Shown piece after piece: positions 23,644 through 34,507 of a DNA stretch of 64,000 nt. The position numbers and the translations under genes are program-made. Each line of letters begins with the position of its first letter. The first letter of the stretch is position 1. Origin of the DNA: Entoloma clypeatum (taxonomy: Eukaryota > Basidiomycota > Agaricomycetes > Agaricales > Entolomataceae); NCBI GenBank assembly GCA_963565915.1, contig OY751490.1, positions 4,774,001-4,838,000 on the forward strand. Direction: 5' to 3'. The notes under the pieces were generated by a model. That model did no database searches and was not told the DNA's origin. It was given only the letters and a program-made list of their open reading frames with translations.

Positions 23644-25149
23644 CGACAATTGATGGACGATGGTGGCAGGAGCGGAGCTGAATTCCAACGTTGCCTCTGC
23701 CATCGACTCAAATTTCTCGTTGACGTTGCATTGACGACACATTCTGCAAAATTCATTGGCTCGGACATCCAGTTATGTCTTTCATGAGCTCGAGAAAATT
23801 TACTATAACGTTCACAGCGAGTCGAGGAGCAAGGTACTTAGTGCCCATGAAACCAGATTCAAGTTAAGTATCAAGTACTTACTTTTGGCAAGAGCTCATG
23901 GCTGGGGACATCGCAGTTACCCTCTGTCCTCGTTAAGGCTCGGTGACTGTTGGGGCCACATCCTCTTTCCTATTCTGTTTATACTTTTAAATGCACCCCA
24001 TGGCTTAAAATAGGTCGTACGTGTCCCTACCATTCCAAATACCATACTTACTTCCATCATCTCAGGGCCTCGGCGGGACCGGGGCCCTTCATTCCTCGGG
24101 AGGTTGATTCCAATTTCGGACACAGGCGATGCAGTTCGGACATGCAGCCCGCTTGCAGGCGGGGCCCGTATTCAAACGGACATGAGGCTGAAGCACAGGA
24201 TGAAAGTTGACGCACGGCATTCCTGACAAGCAAAGATCCTGATGGCCTTGGGACGGCGAACTCGGTAAAGTTCCTTCTGTCCTGTTCTCGACGAACCTCA
24301 ACTACTTCATCTTCCCCACCAGATCCAGCTGCACCCATCGAATGATCGTGTGCTTCCATCAACTCCCGGTATCATTCATTGCGCACCACGGGGGTCTGAT
24401 GGTGAGATGGGACGGTTTTCTCAATTTCTATCAAAGACTCGTTCGCGTGCTTTTCTCCAGGACGCGCGCCCGCATTCAATTTCTAGCATTACGTCTATCC
24501 TGTGTCACGCCCTTTTCGTTCAGATTAAGGCTGTGTCGTCTCTTATATTCGACTGAAATTTCTACCCTGCCCTGGCGGATCCCTGACCACCCTGGCCTGG
24601 CGGGTGAAAGAATTGTTTACGGTAGGTCTTCTTGTAACGAGGAGTCTCCATATCATGACTTCGATGTCATGATCATAACGAGGGTCGTCATTTCGCGGAG
24701 ACTCCTCACCGGGACTCCCCCGCAGCATGGTACACTCACACCCTTGCAGGGCAGGAAATACGGTCACACCAATTGACGGAATGTCCGCCACGCTGCGAAC
24801 ACATCATCTCCTACTGCCTCGCCCCTCAATGGCCCATGTTCATTACCTGAACGAGTCCCAGTGGGACTCGGGGCTCTACAGGCGGGGAAACACGAAAATG
24901 AATGGACGTCGTCAAGTAAGTAAAGCATTTTGAATCAAGTTCGATGTTTACTAGGGAGAGCAGATCCTGCGGAGAGATCGGCGCGTCTTTACCTTTCGAG
25001 GCAAAGCACACGGACTGAAGAGGTGCATTATCATTGGCCGTCTCTCACGTCCTGCATCTTTGGGAATCTGCGCGTGTCCCCATCGGCGTCCTTCTTTCCC
25101 TCCAATTGATGTACAACTGATGCCGATGGGAATAATCACAGGTGTGCTG
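23644..25149. other. Intergenic stretch before the small secreted-peptide gene
   Basis: No supported gene. Overlapping open frames at 23756-24362 and 24342-24933 have no domain. This is the last ordinary host-type sequence before the transposon island. Confidence 0.45.
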
Positions 25150-25156
25150 TATAAAA
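25150..25156 (+). promoter_or_regulatory. TATA box of the small secreted-peptide gene
   Basis: TATAAAA lies 114 bases upstream of the ATG at 25264 in a G/C-containing context. Transcription would be expected to start about 30 bases further on, leaving a leader of some 80 bases. Confidence 0.6.
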
Positions 25157-25263
25157 GGACGCGGGGCCGTTCGTCACCTTCAGTACCAACACCTGTTCAG
25201 TGTTCAAATCATCACGTTGCTCTCTGCGCCACTCCACACTCAACAGTGAACATCCTCGACGCT

Positions 25264-25469
25264 ATGCACTTCTGCCGTACTCTTATCGTGACCGTAGTTC
25301 TCTGCGCTATGAGCGCATTTGCAGCTCCTGGTGCTTCAACAAAGGTAAGCCCATTCTGTCCATGTCGAATGTCGTCTTGATCGTTTTCGAAAAATCATAG
25401 CCGAAGGGGGCTCCCCCGTGGGCAGGTACCACCAAGACGTGTAAAACCTGCCACGGCCATGGTACATGA
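25264..25469 (+). CDS. Predicted small secreted peptide, two exons, 49 residues
   Basis: Not a family I recognise. Exon 1 (25264-25344) encodes M-H-F-C-R-T-L-I-V-T-V-V-L-C-A-M-S-A-F-A, a good signal peptide, then A-P-G-A-S-T-K. A 56-base intron follows (donor gtaagc, acceptor atcatag, phase 0). Exon 2 (25401-25469) adds a Pro/Gly/Lys-rich tail with C-K-T-C-H-G-H-G-T and TGA. The mature peptide would be about 29 residues with two Cys (C-x2-C), which could pair or bind metal with the following His residues. The TATA box, leader length, signal peptide and canonical intron agree with each other, which is why I call it a gene despite its size. It sits at the edge of the transposon island. It could be an effector-like or wall-associated peptide, but no function is shown. 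Confidence 0.55.
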
Positions 25470-26035
25470 AATGATCGTACTCTGGGAGGTTCGTAGAGAT
25501 TAGCGACGAAGTCGACTGTGGTTGAATCTTTACGCAGAATTGTAGGAGTCCAGTAGGACGACAACATGAGATTTCCCCCCCCCTGTTCTCGAAGTGTCAT
25601 CAGGAAAAGCTAATATGTGTCAATATACCAAATGTAGAATTAAAAGCATAGAAATGGAACTCAAAAGTTGTAAATCTGGCCAAAAAGTGCACTATCCACA
25701 TTAATTGATCCATTGAACCAAAATGAGAGTCTATAGAAGTTCCACTGTTCCATCCAGTTCCAATGGAATAACATTTTACACACATTTTCATCAATTGGTG
25801 TTTCAACATACAACTTACAAACATCCAATAAATCATCATGCATATAATTAAATCACGCCATTGGTTGTTGAACATAGGACCATATTTTTATTTCACGCAG
25901 AGATACAATTAAGCAAGGGAGTAAATGAGCGGCAAACAAGACAAGGTCAATCGAAACCAGCAACTGCTCCTCCATCCCATCATTCGACCCCTTTTTGCCT
26001 GAACCCGAATACGAACCTAGGTTTGACATGAAAAA
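25470..26035. other. A/T-rich stretch at the start of the transposon island
   Basis: No gene or known repeat is recognisable. A short C run lies at about 25576-25584. Open frames on the minus strand at 25600-25875 are Phe/Met/His-rich and show no domain. Confidence 0.4.
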
Positions 26036-26850
26036 AGCCGCAAGAGGCGGCCGTGGGTGACAAGAGATGGCCATAGTGCACGAGAAGAGGCCGTCGGGAA
26101 CGAGAGACGGCCATGGGGGTGAGAGGGAGCGGTTGGACACACAAGGGGGCCACAGGGGAAGAGAGGGAGCCGTTGGCGATGAGAGACGGTACGAGGGAGC
26201 CGTTGGACACGAGAAACAGCCGTTGGACACGAGAAACAGCCGTTGGACACGAGAAACAGCCGTTGGAAGGAAAAATCATTGGCGATGAGAGGCGACGATT
26301 GGGCTTGAGCGCGAGGGAGCGGTTGGAGACAAGAGACGGCCGTTGGGCATGCGAGGGAGCTATAGGGAGCTGTTGGGCACGAGAGACGGCCGTTTGGTGC
26401 GAGAGGAGCCGTTGGAGATGTGAGACGGCTGTTGGGTGGGAGAGGGAGCCCTTGGATGCGAGAGGGAACCATTGGATGTGAGAGACGGCCATTGGGCCCG
26501 AGGGGACGAGAGGGAGCCATTGGACCCGAGGGTGCCGTTGTACACGTCACACGAAAGGAAGCCATTAGACACGAGAAATGGCCATTGGGAGGAAAAACTG
26601 TTGGCGATGAGAGGCAACAATTGGGCTTGAGCGAGAGGGAGCCGTTAGAGACAAGAGACGGCCGCTGGGCACACAAGGAGGCCTAGGAGATGAGAGGCAG
26701 CCGTTGGGGGCGAAAGACAGCCGTTTGGTGCGAGAGGGGGGCCGTCAGAGATGAGAGACGGCCGTTGGCGATGAGAGATGGCCGTTGGACAAGGGAGGAG
26801 GACGTTGGGGGTGAGAGGGAGCCGTTGTTGAAGAAAGAGTGAGAGTGGTG
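26036..26850. repeat. Degenerate minisatellite, units of about 20-30 bases
   Basis: About 800 bases consist of drifting copies of a unit like 'gagccgttggacacgagaga' with variants (cgttggg, cgaggga, acggccgttgg). The clearest perfect piece is three tandem copies of a 21-base unit at about 26215-26265. The array is free of stops in several frames on both strands, producing long but meaningless open frames (for example 26017-26676 on the minus strand). Internal order is irregular, so the units have been mutating and reshuffling for a while. Confidence 0.8.
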
Positions 26851-27714
26851 GTTGCAGAAGAAGAAGAGGAAGTGATTGAACAAATACGTTGCAACACCAA
26901 GTTATGATAATCACATGGACTCAATTGTTTCCAGGGGCGGTCTCCATACGAGTCGCTGCGACGATGTACTTACTTCGACATGTGTAAATACTTAGGACAC
27001 CTGCCCCCCGCCCCACCACACCATAACATGTGGCCTTACCTTGATACGTGGATGCTTGTCCTCAGGCCTTGGGACCATGAGCTTCAAACTAACCAACTTT
27101 CATACACCAGGTTACTGAATTACTTGCACTTTTTTTTTCCATTGCTTCGCTGTGCTTCATCCAATTGTCATACATAATTTGAGCTCCATAACTTCTGTGT
27201 ATTTTAAGTTATACTTAGGCAATTGAGGTGCTATTACATCCAAGAGTGTATCATTGAACAACTATTAGAAAGAGCCTCTCATAACACCATGCCAGTGGAT
27301 TCACATTTGACAACACTTGCATCCATCTTGCATCCATTGGAACACTAACCGGTCCACCTGACGAGTTGGTGTTCCATTTGGTCTGTTGAATGTCCATTAA
27401 GAGAAATATTACAAATCAAGGTTTTCCCGATGGTATCTATCATATATTATACACTGTATCCTTGGCGAAGGAGATATTTTTGACTGTCTCACTATGCTTG
27501 TGATCGATCGGTTCAATATTATACTATTTTTTTTTTGGCTCAAGCATCCGAAACTACAACCCATCTGTGGCGTCTGGACCACGGGCTGCGAGTGCGCGTC
27601 GAGAGAAGCGAGAGAGCGCGGGCACGAGAAAATGAGATGAACTCGAGAGTGGTGATTCGATGCTACATACTACATCCTTTTTATACTATTTCATCGCGGC
27701 TGACCATAGACCTA
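26851..27714. other. Unassigned stretch between the minisatellite and a TIR element
   Basis: Mostly A/T-rich sequence with a T run at about 27526-27536. No coding signal, LTR or TIR was recognised. Confidence 0.4.
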
Positions 27715-27716
27715 AT

Positions 27717-28552
27717 ACTGTACTCCACCGACCAACTCTTCGAACCTCCTCGAGCGTGACCAATTTCGATCATCTCTTCGTCGGTTCGATGAGTTGTGTG
27801 ACACGTGACAGCCATAAACATCTCTTCGTTTCCCAGAATAAGGTTAACTAGGGTGGCAATTGGTTTGAGGAATGTTTAACCCACAATAGGACATGACCAT
27901 GCAATAATGTTGGTAGCTGCAAATAAAATTTTCAATGAGGTATATGGCATACTATTCTCTGCTCGACAGCTATGACACCCGCTGAATCCGATATCTGGCC
28001 AGAGCGCATTCCGTATCCACTCCGACTGCAAATCCTGCCCCGTCCTACCATTTCCGTTATAGAACTCTTGAAGTTCCCTCTGCCGCCACTATCTGACATC
28101 ACGGAATCTCCAAATGCCTTTGGAAGCCGAGACCCACCAAACGTAGAGCCGACTCTCGAGGCTCTCGCCCAGCTCCCAATTCCATCTGCTACAGCTGTCG
28201 CTGGCCTTGAATCCTTTGCTTCAGGATGGACCTGGAGTTCCATTATATATGCTCACCTTCCCACTTCGAGGGGGTATTAGTTGATACCACAAAGAAGGCA
28301 CTGAAAGTGGAAGGACAAGGTTAGCGTAAATAATTCCGCAACAGATTGTATGCCGATGAAGCCTTCAGATGGTGGCAGCATTAGGGAACATGTTTTAGCA
28401 TTAGAAAACGCGCCGCAGGCCACTCTGAAAGCCTCAAAAAATTGGTTGGAAAAAGTCTTCGAAAAAATTTGTGACCGTGACAACATAAAAAATCTCTTCT
28501 CTTCGTTGCGCTTTGTGGCGCATGACCGAAGAGTTGGTCGGTGGAGTACAGT
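27717..28552. mobile_element. TIR element flanked by TA, about 836 bp, no transposase
   Basis: A perfect 28-base inverted repeat lies at 27715-27742 and 28527-28554, starting (ta)ctgtactccaccgacc. Both ends carry TA, so a TA target duplication is the simplest reading. The ends share the outermost CTGTACT with the elements at 44089-45508 and CTGTA with the one at 50198-50441. The interior holds an open plus-strand stretch (27972-28280, Pro/Ser-rich) and another (28350-28556) that may be captured or decayed coding sequence. No transposase is visible, so it is probably non-autonomous. Confidence 0.6.
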
Positions 28553-28589
28553 ATAACTGGAACTGCTACTAAAGAAAGGAATCCATGAA

Positions 28590-28594
28590 ACTAA
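28590..28594. repeat. Target-site duplication ACTAA, left copy (Copia-type element 1)
   Basis: ACTAA directly precedes the left LTR. The matching copy lies at 34947-34951 directly after the right LTR. Its presence fixes the outer ends of the element. Confidence 0.8.
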
Positions 28595-29444
28595 TATTGA
28601 ACAGCACACCTACATACGCAGGGAAGCCTGGGTAAGATACTCACATTGGAGGCAAGAAGAGCGAGAAGAGCTTGAGTGATGAAGGTACTTGGTAAAAGTC
28701 CTGTTATTGCAGATACAGATACATTGAGTATTTATACCTACAAGGATGTGCACAGACCATGTACAAACAAGTACAAACTGAGTTCTGTCACAGAACCATA
28801 AACTCACATATATGGTAATATGTGACTTATAGTCATATAGTGTGACAAGCACATGATGTGATATAACATGACATATGTTATGCATGTCTGACACTGTTAC
28901 GGACTCTACAGTATGAGGACCACGTCATATCTTTTACTTATCGGCCCGACTCAGCGCCCTCTTACGAACTCACTATGTCTAATGTCTACTTTCGCAACCT
29001 TCGATTCCCAGTCTGACTCATTACATTACTTCATCATCCCCTTTAGTATACTTCACTCCCACGCTGACTCGCTTTCCGCAGTCAGCTTACTCACTGTACA
29101 TAGCCTTCCGCAGTCGCCTTACTCATGCGCACTGCCTTCCGCAGTACTGACTCATCCGCTACCGCCTATAGTCAGTACCTATATAAACCTCTTGTACTGT
29201 AGTAGATTCCTTAGATTTAGCAATCACATTGCTCTTCGTCTTTTCACTTTCCTGCATACTCTGCCCGAACCTTGGAACGGTTTGTTAAGCATAACAGACA
29301 CATATCTAATGAGTCAGGGATCTAGAGCGAGTCTAGATTGTTCTAAGTCTAGAACACTTCCATATGTAACTCCATATGGGAATACACATGTTTATATACA
29401 TGTGATTGACTGTTGAGACATCCATCTAGAATGTATTCTCAACA
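28595..29444 (-). repeat. 3' LTR of Copia-type element 1, split by a solo Gypsy LTR
   Basis: The two parts 28595-28894 and 29297-29444 together match the right LTR at 34508-34946. Differences are a 4-bp indel and nine substitution sites. The interruption is a 402-bp solo LTR with a 5-bp duplication. Confidence 0.88.
28895..29296 (+). mobile_element. Solo LTR of a chromodomain-type Gypsy element nested in the Copia LTR
   Basis: It starts TGTTACGGAC and ends AAGCATAACA, like the full Gypsy at 37132-43703, and is flanked by GACAC on both sides (28890-28894 and 29297-29301). The intact Copia LTR on the right has a single GACAC at that place. The 3' part (TATA region, the ttagatttagcaa box and the last 60 bases) is nearly identical to the full element's LTR, but the U3 part is diverged, so it belongs to a related subfamily. 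A solo LTR arises by recombination between the two LTRs of a full insertion. Confidence 0.9.
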
Positions 29445-29455
29445 CTCCCCCTCAA
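29445..29455 (-). other. Polypurine tract of Copia-type element 1
   Basis: On the minus strand it reads TTGAGGGGGAG and runs directly into the 3' LTR start TGTTGAG. This is where plus-strand DNA synthesis would be primed during reverse transcription. Confidence 0.75.
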
Positions 29456-32390
29456 GTGTGATTCCGTCAGGTTTCAATACTTGTTCACAAGAAGACATTC
29501 AAGTCCTAGTGAAGAGCCAAAATAAATGGCAGCAGCCGTAAGGGCACTAAAGGGGATCTGCTGTGTCGTTTAGCATACGCTGTCATTTAAGGTCTTATCA
29601 GAGACCCATAAGTCTAATTCCAAAACAAGAATAGACAGGTCTCATCAGAAGTCAATCTGAGATCAATAGATCATCAAAGGATAAAAATACCTTTGAGAAA
29701 AATGAAATAGCACAATAAACATGCAGCCATAATGGCGCTTGAAGCAGCCAGTGTAGCGCTTAGAGCAGCCACTGAAGTAATTGATTATTTAATTACTTCT
29801 ACCACTATCTACTTTAGTTTTCCCTCGACGTTTCTTGTCGTCGGTGGTCGTAGCAGTGTTACTGCTAGAGGGCGATGAGGAAGCAGCGGCGGAGGCTGCA
29901 GTAGTGGTGGTGGTGCTGCTGGCGTCGGTTGAGGCAACATGCGCCAACTGGTTGGCATGTGCGAAGCGAGTGTAGAAGGCGGTGGAGAAGTAGGCAAAGA
30001 ATGCCATTGGAAGCCTGCTCTAAAACTCGACTTTGAGGAGCGTATTTAAGGCTTTGCCTATCTTGCACGGACCATGCTGAGTCAGGTGTTTGGCCGGATT
30101 GCATCAGCAAACCACATGTGATAGTTTATTGTTATTCCAGATGAGTATCAATGGTTTTGACCATGATTTGCACAAAAATGAGACTACCAATGCAGGCAGC
30201 CCAAGAAGGCGCTCAAGACATAGTGGTACTCAGTTTTATGGATCACATAGTAGTTGCAACCAGTAGTAGCGCAAGAACTAGTATGGAAAGAGCATGTGGC
30301 ACTAAGGCCGGGGATAAGTCAGAAGACATAACTCAATTAAAAGCTTGTTAGACTTGATCTGGCTCAAAGGGTCATTTAACCAACTGATGATATCATGTCC
30401 CATATTGTCTGACGTACTATCCAAGCTATTGCAAAATATAATCGCAATGATTAATATTGCAGCCATTATTTGAGCGCAGATATAATCAAGCCTAACTGTG
30501 GCAAGCCCAAAGGGGCGCACATTGTTATGCAAAGGCTAGACAAGCAAACATCATGTGGATTGTTTTTTAGGGTTAATAGAGAATGAATTAACTCCCCCTG
30601 AAAACCAATTCTGTGGAGTATATTTTACAGATTTTATAGGCAATCAAGCCAACTGTTATATGTGATGATGTGCAAGCAATATTGCAGATTATAGTCAAAT
30701 AAATGACTTGCAATGTAGTTCTTTGTAGTTGGTAATACTTATGTTGGTGAACAGCCGATTTATGTTCAGAGGTCAATAGAGAATCCACTCTAAGACATCA
30801 ACACAGATTTACTATGTTTGTTGCATGATACAACAATAACACGTGAGGGTGTTATTTGGTCTTGTTTGTCAAAGGAGGCAGCCAACACAGGCGCTCTACT
30901 CAATGCAAGAACCAGATCATTGTCGCAGCCAAAACAAGGCGCAGATCAGATGATGGGTTGATCCAAATCTCAAGAGTGTAACAAGCACTCTGATGCGTTT
31001 CATGCAATCAATAGTAATCTTGGTATTCCAAGAACCATATAATGCAAATTAATGCATTATTAGTAAGCCATCAATAAAGATGCTTCATCAAGTAATCATA
31101 GAAGACATACTTGGGAATAGAACCCAACAATAGTCTGATAAGACTAACAGATCGATTCATATGATATTCTCTTTTATCCAGAATTCATCGTTTCTAGGTG
31201 AGAAATCATAGGGGTATAAGCTGGGATAAGCTTTTTTCTTTTGTTCAAGTTGACCATTTGATAAGTATGCAGTGGTCACAGCGCTCCTTTAATGGTACAA
31301 CCTATAGAGTGTTGTATATGAAGCAATGCATCTGATGGTGAGATCAAAAGATCAAAGATCAGTGGTCTAGCAATGGTATCACAAAGCAAATAGCGCAGAA
31401 TGCTGCCATTAAAATGCTTCTCTATATTCTCCCCCTTTTCACAGTCAAGTATGGTAATCATTTCCCATGTATCTTTGGCTGTCAAAGAGCATATACTGAA
31501 ATAGATGCAGAACTTGGTTGGGGAACCAGAATTCATGCAGAAAAATAATCGCAAACTGCGGAGGAATTACTCTCCGAGTTATGCTGAGGTAATTACTCTC
31601 AGGCGATTTATTCCAGCAATATTTGTAAGCTGTGATACAATCTGATTTTTTGACTATATCCATTTTTGCCATAGGGTGTGTACCATCACGGTCATCCCTA
31701 TATGATTCTGTGACAAGGTCATCGCTGCTTGATTAAAGTGCAGATGCCTTATAAGTCAAAATGCAATGCTAGCCTAAAAGGCGCAAGATGCATCAGAGAT
31801 CATTCCCATGCAAGAAATGGAGAGTTGAGATAAGAAGCTTTGCATTGCTCCAAATTATCACTACTTTTGGTGAAAGAGTGGAGGAACAAGATTGGTTGGC
31901 TCGACCAATTTTGAATCGATTTAGATTGAAGGGTTGAAAAACTCTTCTTCTCATAATAAAGTATTATATATTGGCAGCCAGAATGACAATTCTGAACACT
32001 ATCGCAGCCTGTCAAGGCGCAGAATAAGTGTTATGCAAATGCCATAGCGCACGAATACAATATTACTTTTTAAATGCTTTGAAAGCATTTTTTGTCTTAT
32101 CCAATATAAGGTGGAATATTAATTCCTGAAAAGGAAAGAGAGACGCAGCAGAAAGACAAATTAATGACTCACGCAGTCTTTTTAACAAGCTTATTAAGCT
32201 GTTTCCTTTATAGTAGGTGGCTCAACGGCACATCCAACTTATTGGAATTATTCCAGATTGGATATAAGTTATTTGAACATAAAATGCATTTGCATTTTTA
32301 AATCTCTCTTTCTTTCGTTCAAAATATGAACACATTGCAAATCAATGTATTGATTGCAGTGAAAGAAAATACAATTGTTCTACACAATGA
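29456..32390 (-). other. Non-coding interior of Copia-type element 1 with a dispersed GCAGCC...GGCGC motif
   Basis: About 2.9 kb where pol would be expected. No protease, integrase, reverse transcriptase or RNase H motif was found in any frame. Instead, a short motif (plus strand GCAGCC, 4-7 bases, then GGCGC or a close variant) recurs irregularly, for example at about 29723, 29743, 30196, 30459, 30877, 30928 and 32008. More copies occur upstream of gag (about 34230, 34280, 34386). Confidence 0.6.
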
Positions 32391-33237
32391 TTATGCTGTT
32401 ATAAGGTCCAGGCTTGGAAACGCTATGTCGTAATTGTCGACAGGTGGACCCTTGCGTTGTTCTGTTATGACGGCATCATGCACCAGACCAGCGACACAGC
32501 TAGAGTAGCGCAGAGCACCAGGGTCTGTTGGTGCAGATAAGAAAGACTTCTTTTTCCATAAGTTCCGAAACGGTTGATGAAAAACATCGCACTTTGTTGG
32601 TTGAGGATCATAGGAGATACCTATGCTGTAAAGGTAATCCTCAAGTGACAAATCGGGAACAGGATCAACACGATGATGATTGTATGTTTCAACAATCAAT
32701 TCTCGAACCTTATCATAGGTGAGATCATCATTGTAAAGAAGGGTTTCTATGGCAAAGTCATCCCAATCAGGAGATGGGAGGGCAGATAGAAGCATTAGGG
32801 CCCGAGTCGATGGAGAAATAGAATGATGTGCGCCGAGATGATCAAAGATTTTATCAAGATAATCAATCTCGGTTGCAGGTTGTCGCTTCATAGAAAGTTT
32901 GAAGGACAATGCAGCACGAATGTCAGACAGAACATCCGAACCTATTCTTCAACTCAAACCAAGTCTCAGAAGACATATTCTTGGTGAGTTTGATCGATGG
33001 GTTGACACGAAGTCGAATATTGGCTAAAGCCATTTGATCCCTAATGTTCCATGCCTTGACTTTAGTTGTATGGGCTTTTCTTGTAAGGTTAGCAGACATC
33101 AAGGGTCGCTTCTGAGCACCATCAACAATTTGCCACAAATCCTGAGATCTAAGGAACGAACACATGGTGTTCGCCCACTCAGGGTAGTTTGTGCCATCAA
33201 GAACGGGAACAGCAATCAAAGAAGTGATTGAAGACAT
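32391..33237 (-). pseudogene. Copia-type gag (frameshifted) of element 1
   Basis: Gag builds the virus-like particle of the retrotransposon. The first part (33237-32923) has V-P-V-L-D-G-T-N-Y-P-E-W and L-R-S-Q-D-L-W-Q-I-V-D-G, the typical Copia gag start, then W-F-E-L-K-N-R-F-G. After a frame change at about 32910-32925 the reading goes on with M-K-R-Q-P-A-T-E-I-D-Y-L-D-K-I and L-M-L-L-S-A-L-P-S-P-D-W (to 32391). No CCHC zinc knuckle is present. The frameshift means the copy is probably dead. Confidence 0.72.
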
Positions 33238-34495
33238 GTTTGTTTCTAAAAAGAAACAGTGGTCAGCAAATATTCAAGACCAATTTGAACCGATAAGAGG
33301 TATTGTCTGAATTGTTTGTGACACATGTCAGAGAGAGTTTATGTAATAGCCTTTATTTATGTGACTAGGGGTCACAATGCTGTGGTATTTACTAAAGACG
33401 GTCGCCTATAGTTCAGGCAATTGCTCCATCTTTATTACCCCAGGTGTAACCTTGGGTGTGATTCTCCTTTCTTCATCGTCACTATGATTGAAGGGGGACG
33501 GTAAGTCCCTCGTTTGAGCTCTTTGGATGTTACTTGGGCGTGGCGCCCAGGGATCCTAGAGTCATAGTTCAACGAGTGAAGAGAATGTAGATGGGGATGC
33601 ATACTGCTTTTTTCTTTCCACATTTGCGAGTACAGACATGGCGTGCATGCCGTCTGTATTGCAGCTGTGTGACTTTCACCTTCCGGATGCGTGGTGTGAC
33701 CATGCAATCCAGAGTACAGAGATGTCGTCTGTGGAAACCATCATCACGCTGAATTACATGGATGTCACGGTGTGACCAATGGTTTGCTTGAATGAAACCA
33801 TAGTGGAAGCAGATGCAAGATCCTTTCATCTAGGAACGATTTTAAGTCAGCATCAAATCTGAGATTGTGCAACCATAATAATGGGAAGTCCCTGAGGCAA
33901 CCCGAAAAGGGCGCTTCTATCAGGTACAGGGTGCAACGGATCAAGATTTATTGATGAAAAAAGGGTTCAAGGAACAGAAAGTTCCTGAGAATCGTGATGT
34001 CCAAACGTCAGCACATCAAAATATACTCGATTTGGTTAAAACCAAATGCCAGACAGGACATGACACAGTGTGAGAAAACCCCAAATCTAGATTGCAGCCA
34101 AATGAAGGCACAGATACAAGAGAGGGTTTTCACAGGGGTGTGGCGGCCACCTATCAAGGCGCTCAAGCCACAGGCTTATACAAAATGTCCAAATATAGAC
34201 ATAGGCCATAAAAGGCCCTAGTCTAGATCAAGAACTAGATGCAGCCTTAGGGGCGCTTTGCTTGTCTTGGACATCAGAACTAGGTGCAGCCCAAAGGGCG
34301 CTCACTAGTCTGGAACCTCCGAGCATCAAACCAGATAACTAACTTAGACTAGTCTATGCTACTAGCTAAAGAGGCGGTAGCAGCCCAAAGGGCGCTTTTA
34401 AGACTCGCGCTCACTGGCTAGGTCAGGTTAGTATCTAACAGGCTAGACAGTCGCAGCAACTCTGTTAGAGCGCACAGACTGTACCGGGCAATCCG
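33238..34495 (-). other. 5' untranslated region of Copia-type element 1
   Basis: About 1.26 kb between the primer site and gag. It holds no coding signal but several copies of the GCAGCC...GGCGC motif, three of them within 34228-34402 as almost the same 17-base string. Confidence 0.55.
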
Positions 34496-34507
34496 GGGCC
34501 CATAACC
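34496..34507 (-). other. Primer-binding site of Copia-type element 1 (half initiator-tRNA type)
   Basis: On the minus strand GGTTATGGGCCC follows the 5' LTR with no gap. It is complementary to the anticodon-arm sequence GGGCCCATAACC of eukaryotic initiator Met-tRNA, not to the tRNA 3' end. The same site follows the LTR of the second Copia element at 60521. Confidence 0.75.

Noticed and set aside
26200..26300. CRISPR-like array
   Set aside because: Direct repeats of 21 bases are contiguous without spacers, so this is a tandem repeat; the genome is eukaryotic.
26017..26676. 219-codon minus-strand open frame and its neighbours
   Set aside because: They lie entirely in the minisatellite and exist only because the repeat units lack stops. 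No protein-like composition or domain.
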